Part shown: piece by piece, positions 6,340 to 9,168 of the stretch
Layout of the letters: each line of letters opens with the position of its first letter
Numbering within the stretch: the first letter of the stretch is position 1
Assembly: GCA_905373625.1 (NCBI GenBank)
Contig: CAJPTS010000058.1
Coordinates: forward strand, 1-9,168
Length of the DNA: 9,168 bases
From: Bacteroidia bacterium
GTDB lineage: Bacteria > Bacteroidota > Bacteroidia > Bacteroidales > CAJPTX01
Reading direction: 5' to 3'
Made by a program: the position numbers and the translations under genes
Notes under the pieces: model-generated
Databases searched by the model: none
The model's input: only the letters and a program-made list of their open reading frames with translations
Told to the model about the DNA's origin: nothing

Positions 6340-7245
6340 ATGGCAGAAGAGCATTGGCCCTATCGGCGTATTAAGCGTCCGCCACGCATGCAAGTATGGC
6401 TGGACGGAGCGTTTCTCTTTGAGGAGAACCCCATCTTCTCGCTTGCCGATTGGGACTCTGCCATGCACATCGGTTTTAAGATCCTTTTTCGAGCCTACGG
6501 CTCCGAGGTTCGGTATATAAATCGTTACTACAGACACCTTGAGGAGTGTCTCACGCGCGCTCAATTCCCGCCGTTTGCTTTCCTGAGTATTGATACTTTG
6601 CGAAGCGCAGCAAATGCCCTGCTGCAAAAAAATCGTTACGCGCGTAACGCGCTCATTACTGCCACTTGTTTTTTACGCGCATACGCAGATGATGCCGATA
6701 TGCAGCCTTGGACCACTTCATTACTCTTACAGGCAGAACGACTCGCGGGGCAATACTTTGATCCGCAAATAGCCCCCGTGGTTATCAGCTCTTATAAAGA
6801 ACTACGGCGCAATACCAGCAGCCTTAGTTCCATAAACTGGTTAGGAAGCACTGAAATGCGCTATGCCAATTTGTACAGCCTCCAGCGTGGGCATGCAGAT
6901 GCGCTTTTGTACGATAACCAAGATCGGGTATTACAGACCACCGAGAGGCACATATATTACCTGAAAGGAGATACTGTTTATACGCCCCCGCTAAGTTTAG
7001 GACTCATACACGACCCCTTCCGAGAGAGCGTAATAACAGCCATTTTGCAGGAGGGATACCGATTCCAAGAACAAGAAATCTTTTTAGATAACTTCGCCCA
7101 AGCAGAAGAAATCTTTTTGGCGAGTACGCGCTATGGTATAGAACCAGTAAAACGCTTGGACAATAAAATAATCTTTGGAAACCACCTGCACATACGTGCG
7201 CTCATAAACACGCTCAATACGCTTTTCTTTAACGAGTTACAGTAG
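6340..7245 (+). CDS. Class IV aminotransferase-fold protein lacking the catalytic lysine
   Basis: The 301-residue product follows the fold-type IV PLP enzymes (branched-chain aminotransferase, D-amino acid aminotransferase, aminodeoxychorismate lyase PabC). The small N-terminal domain begins near VWLDGAF (about 19-25), with FKILFRAYG and RYYRHLEECLTRA following. The large domain ends in the KGDTVYTPPL segment and the R-containing helix after it. Aligned by hand to E. coli PabC and bacterial D-amino acid aminotransferase, the catalytic lysine position is Asn166 in SSINWLGS: both references have 26 residues from that lysine to the strand end, as does this protein. The glutamate that holds the pyridine nitrogen appears as Gln199. 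Lys153 lies 13 residues upstream and does not fit the active site. Transamination is therefore doubtful; a binding role or other chemistry is possible. A 16-residue basic N-terminal extension precedes an alternative start at Met17 (6388). It abuts the rhomboid gene. Confidence 0.88.
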   Translation: MAEEHWPYRRIKRPPRMQVWLDGAFLFEENPIFSLADWDSAMHIGFKILFRAYGSEVRYINRYYRHLEECLTRAQFPPFAFLSIDTLRSAANALLQKNRYARNALITATCFLRAYADDADMQPWTTSLLLQAERLAGQYFDPQIAPVVISSYKELRRNTSSLSSINWLGSTEMRYANLYSLQRGHADALLYDNQDRVLQTTERHIYYLKGDTVYTPPLSLGLIHDPFRESVITAILQEGYRFQEQEIFLDNFAQAEEIFLASTRYGIEPVKRLDNKIIFGNHLHIRALINTLNTLFFNELQ

Positions 7246-7246
7246 T

Positions 7247-7261
7247 GGCGTACGCCTTTTT
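7247..7261 (+). terminator. Weak terminator candidate after the aminotransferase-like gene
   Basis: The palindrome GGCGTACGCC (7247-7256) right after the stop codon is followed by five T. The hairpin would have only a 3-bp stem with a GTAC loop, so it is a poor terminator on its own. Confidence 0.25.
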
Positions 7262-7318
7262 CTCCAGATCTTTCTTAACGAGTTTTTAGGAAAGGTACTC
7301 ACTTTGATATCTAATAAT

Positions 7319-7340
7319 CAACAAGTTGTTGCATCTTTTT
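7319..7340 (+). terminator. Inverted repeat with T-run, alternative terminator or operator
   Basis: CAACAAGTTGTTG (7319-7331) has perfect 6-base half sites around a central G and is followed by CATCTTTTT. As RNA it gives a 5-bp stem with a 3-base loop. It may end the rhomboid transcript; the evidence is modest. Confidence 0.3.
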
Positions 7341-7346
7341 GGGTAA

Positions 7347-7367
7347 CGTAGTGGGGTGTGTACTACG
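7347..7367. repeat. Inverted repeat just upstream of the tRNA promoter
   Basis: CGTAGT (7347-7352) and ACTACG (7362-7367) are perfect inverted half sites separated by nine bases, ending six bases before the -33 box of the tRNA promoter. No T-run follows, so an operator-like role is more plausible than termination. Confidence 0.3.
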
Positions 7368-7372
7368 CGGAA

Positions 7373-7403
7373 TTTGTTAGTCTTTGGAAAATAGCTACCT
7401 TTG
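7373..7403 (+). promoter_or_regulatory. Promoter of tRNA-Lys
   Basis: TTTG (7373-7376), 19 bases, then TACCTTTG (7396-7403) fits the Bacteroidetes consensus at every defined position. Transcription would start near 7410, a few bases before the mature tRNA 5' end. This is the cleanest promoter in the window and helps calibrate the others. Confidence 0.8.
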
Positions 7404-7417
7404 TGCGTTGAAAAGTT

Positions 7418-7490
7418 CGGTTCGTAGCTCAGCTGGTAGAGCACGTGACTCTTAATCATGGGGTCGAGGGTTCGAGCCCCTCCGAACCGA
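7418..7490 (+). tRNA. tRNA-Lys, anticodon CTT
   Basis: The 73-base gene folds into a complete cloverleaf. The acceptor stem CGGTTCG (7418-7424) pairs with CGAACCG (7483-7489), with discriminator A7490. The D arm starts GCTCAGCTGGTAGAGC. The anticodon stem CGTGA/TCATG encloses loop CTCTTAA, so the anticodon is CTT, reading AAG (lysine). The T arm is GAGGG-TTCGAGC-CCCTC. CCA is not encoded and must be added enzymatically. The first base is C, paired with G72. Confidence 0.98.
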
Positions 7491-7496
7491 CGGAAC

Positions 7497-7533
7497 AAGA
7501 AGGCAATCTCTGCGTGAGGTTGCCTTCTTTTAT
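7497..7533 (+). terminator. Terminator of tRNA-Lys
   Basis: AAGAAGGCAATCTC (7497-7510) pairs with GAGGTTGCCTTCTT (7516-7529) around a 5-base loop; the stem has 14 pairs including one T-G. The T-run begins within the downstream arm and continues to 7531. It starts seven bases after the tRNA. Confidence 0.85.
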
Positions 7534-7563
7534 ACAACAATCTTTTTACCGCTTATTAAACCA

Positions 7564-7587
7564 GCCTCCGTTATTCAGAGAGGAGGC
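7564..7587. repeat. GC-rich hairpin between the tRNA and the LRR gene
   Basis: GCCTCC (7564-7569) pairs with GGAGGC (7582-7587) across a 12-base loop. No T-run follows on either strand, so its role is unclear. The rest of 7534-7620 shows nothing else I recognise. Confidence 0.35.
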
Positions 7588-7624
7588 GCTATACTCTTTA
7601 GACTAAATACGTATTGCTAAACTA

Positions 7625-7654
7625 TTTGGAAAAGTCCAACAAAAAAAAACTTTG
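7625..7654 (+). promoter_or_regulatory. Candidate promoter of the LRR gene with an A9 tract in the spacer
   Basis: TTTG (7625-7628), 18 bases, then AAACTTTG (7647-7654) resembles TTTG-N19-TAnnTTTG, with one mismatch in the -7 box. Nine consecutive A (7641-7649) run through the spacer into the -7 box. Slippage in this run would change the spacing. The start of transcription would be near 7660, giving an unusually long leader of about 125-165 bases. Confidence 0.5.
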
Positions 7655-7683
7655 TGGCGCGGATTTGCGCACCTTGTTGGTGC
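7654..7683 (+). promoter_or_regulatory. Two overlapping, mutually exclusive leader hairpins
   Basis: The first hairpin pairs GTGGCGC (7654-7660) with GCGCAC (7667-7672), leaving one bulged G. The second pairs GCACC (7669-7673) with GGTGC (7679-7683) around TTGTT. They share bases 7669-7672, so only one can form at a time. A third small hairpin, GAGC-GCA-GCTC, lies at 7741-7751. Such competition is typical of attenuators and RNA switches, but no known riboswitch class is recognisable. Confidence 0.35.
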
Positions 7684-7823
7684 TAGGCGGCGTTTAACTA
7701 CGTTCCATACAAAGCTGGTTATGAAATTATAGCAAACGGTGAGCGCAGCTCTGTAGAGGAATGCATTGCATGATTGCCAGCAAATAGATGCGAATCAGTT
7801 GTAAAAATCAATTCACTAATAGA

Positions 7824-9167
7824 ATGAAGCAATTTCTCATTTTCAGTGCGTTATGCACACTTTTATGCTTTACTTTTGGCTTTAATGCAGTACACGCCGA
7901 GGAAAGCAGAGTAGACATGTCTAAGTGTATTACCCTCACCGTAAAGCAGGGCGCAACGATAAAACTAGACTTTGCCGCCTCAACCGCAGGCGTTTGGGTA
8001 AAGGTAACAGGCGTAAAAAATGAAAAAGTAGAAGAAGCACCAACCTACTTGCATATTACGTTTGAACAACCCCAATACGAAGCAACTGGAACAGAGATAA
8101 AGGTTTATGGTGCAATTGAAAAATTCACTTGTTATGACAATGGCGCGAATCTTACTGCTTTAGATGTTAGTCAGAATGTGAACCTGACGCACTTGGCTTG
8201 CCATTGGACTAAATTATCTAGCCTAGACCTCACGCAGAATGTAAATCTGACGGAATTGGATTGCCGTTGGACTCAATTATCTAGCCTAGACCTCACGCAG
8301 AATGTAAACCTGACAGAATTGGCTTGCGTTGGTAATCAATTATCTAGCCTAGATCTCACGCAGAATGTAAACCTGACGGAATTGTATTGCGATGATAATC
8401 AATTATATAGCCTAGACCTCAGCCAGAACACGAATCTAACAAAATTGATTTGTTCTGGTAATCAATTATCTAGCCTAGATCTCACGCAGAATGTAAACCT
8501 GACGCAATTGTGGTGCGATAACAATCAATTATCTAGCCTAGATGTCTCGAAGTGTGGAAACCTGACGGATTTGAGGTGCTATGAGAATCAATTATATAGC
8601 CTATACGTTTCGAATACGCAATTATATGAATTATCCATTTACAAGAATAACTTCACAACAAGTGCTCTCAACGAAATTTATTGCCAGCTTCCAGACCGAA
8701 CAGGGAAAAAAGGAGTAATCAAGCCTGCAGGCGAAGAATATGAAGATGTGCTTTTAACCAGATCTACAAGTAAAGCCATAACAGATGGCAAAAACTGGGC
8801 GATACAGTATGTCGGTGGTGAAAAAATTGAAGACATCTCAGGTAACTATACTTGCGGTTCTACATATGAACTTACGCTAGAGCCCGCAACTCCTGCCAAC
8901 GCATTCACATACCAAGGGGGCAAATGGGAGACCACGGTTACTAGCGCCAGCAATTGGAAGATAGATGAGAGTATGCTTCCCGATTGGCTTTCTGTAGAAC
9001 CTAATCATGGGAACTCGGGTACGCAAGTAACTGTTACTGCTAAACGCAATACAGAAAACAGTATGCGTCGTGGCGCTCTTACATTCGTGCTTACAGATGA
9101 TGCTACTAAAAAATATTGGTGTCCGGTAAAAATTTCAGAAGTGTCTTTTATGGCATGCAAAGCCTGA
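7824..9167 (+). CDS. Secreted leucine-rich-repeat protein with C-terminal BACON-like domain
   Basis: The 447-residue product starts with a signal peptide (about 1-25, MKQFLIFSALCTLLCF, cut after VHA). An N-terminal region (about 26-109) has no recognised domain. Seven 21-residue repeats of the type LSSLDLTQNVNLTELxCxxNQ fill 110-256, with a worn eighth unit to about 276. They match the LxxLxCxxNxL pattern common in Bacteroidetes surface and secreted LRR proteins. The C terminus (about 368-447, with NWKIDESMLPDWLSVEPNHG and the RRGALTF strand) resembles a BACON domain, often linked to carbohydrate or mucin contact. No type IX secretion tail is seen, and the stop falls at the window edge. ATG 7824 is preferred because it starts a clean signal peptide; an in-frame ATG at 7788 would add 12 residues. 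Its composition looks richer in A and T than that of the upstream genes, suggesting accessory DNA. Confidence 0.92.
   Translation: MKQFLIFSALCTLLCFTFGFNAVHAEESRVDMSKCITLTVKQGATIKLDFAASTAGVWVKVTGVKNEKVEEAPTYLHITFEQPQYEATGTEIKVYGAIEKFTCYDNGANLTALDVSQNVNLTHLACHWTKLSSLDLTQNVNLTELDCRWTQLSSLDLTQNVNLTELACVGNQLSSLDLTQNVNLTELYCDDNQLYSLDLSQNTNLTKLICSGNQLSSLDLTQNVNLTQLWCDNNQLSSLDVSKCGNLTDLRCYENQLYSLYVSNTQLYELSIYKNNFTTSALNEIYCQLPDRTGKKGVIKPAGEEYEDVLLTRSTSKAITDGKNWAIQYVGGEKIEDISGNYTCGSTYELTLEPATPANAFTYQGGKWETTVTSASNWKIDESMLPDWLSVEPNHGNSGTQVTVTAKRNTENSMRRGALTFVLTDDATKKYWCPVKISEVSFMACKA
8151..8591 (+). repeat. Seven tandem 63-bp repeats encoding the LRR units
   Basis: Units start at 8151, 8214, 8277, 8340, 8403, 8466 and 8529, each exactly 63 bases. 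Units 2, 3, 4 and 6 are almost identical across the first 42 bases (TTATCTAGCCTAGA, then CTCACGCAGAATGTAAA). Differences gather in the codons on either side of the conserved Cys codon: residues before Cys are A, D, A, Y, I, W, R, and after it HW, RW, VG, DD, SG, DN, YE. Because every unit is a multiple of three, gain or loss keeps the frame. Confidence 0.95.
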
Positions 9168-9168
9168 T

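Noticed and set aside
7286..7540. Antisense frame across the tRNA
   Set aside because: It reads through a complete tRNA gene with its promoter and terminator; the protein has no support.
8151..8591. CRISPR array
   Set aside because: The 63-bp units are contiguous, coding and in frame, with no repeat-spacer alternation.

Overview
The window reads as chromosome of a Bacteroidales bacterium, most likely Porphyromonas or a close relative. Three things point there: F1 beta and PNPase sequences of Bacteroidetes type, an epsilon subunit reduced to its N-terminal domain, and promoters that fit the Bacteroidetes pattern (TTTG, about 19 bases, TAnnTTTG) rather than the E. coli one. Shine-Dalgarno sites are mostly absent and no CCA is encoded on the tRNA, which also fits. 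The genus is inferred from resemblance, not from a search.

All genes lie on the + strand. Bases 1-342 hold a small MITE-like repeat (about 97-255) and then the promoter of an ATP synthase cluster: atpD (343-1848), atpC (1878-2138) and a secreted protein with a degenerate alpha/beta-hydrolase look (2154-2825). A terminator follows, so the other ATP synthase genes are not attached here. Next is rpsO (3010-3282), with its own promoter, a striking inverted repeat over that promoter, a leader hairpin and a terminator. It is followed by pnp (3425-5560), the widespread S15/PNPase pairing. A 41-base hairpin after pnp belongs to a second, truncated copy of the repeat seen upstream of atpD.

Then comes a two-gene unit with no spacing: a rhomboid intramembrane protease (5716-6339) whose stop codon abuts the start of a class IV aminotransferase-fold protein (6340-7245). 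The latter appears to lack both the catalytic lysine and the cofactor-binding glutamate. A tRNA-Lys(CTT) with clear promoter and terminator sits at 7418-7490.

The last part (7532-9168) looks accessory. It contains a promoter with an A9 tract in its spacer, a structured leader of roughly 125 bases, and a secreted leucine-rich-repeat protein (7824-9167). Its 63-bp repeats are nearly identical except at the codons predicted to form the exposed LRR face, and it ends with a BACON-like domain. The most unusual items are this LRR gene with its possibly phase-variable promoter, the lysine-less aminotransferase fold coupled to a rhomboid protease, and the hydrolase-like passenger of the ATP synthase cluster.
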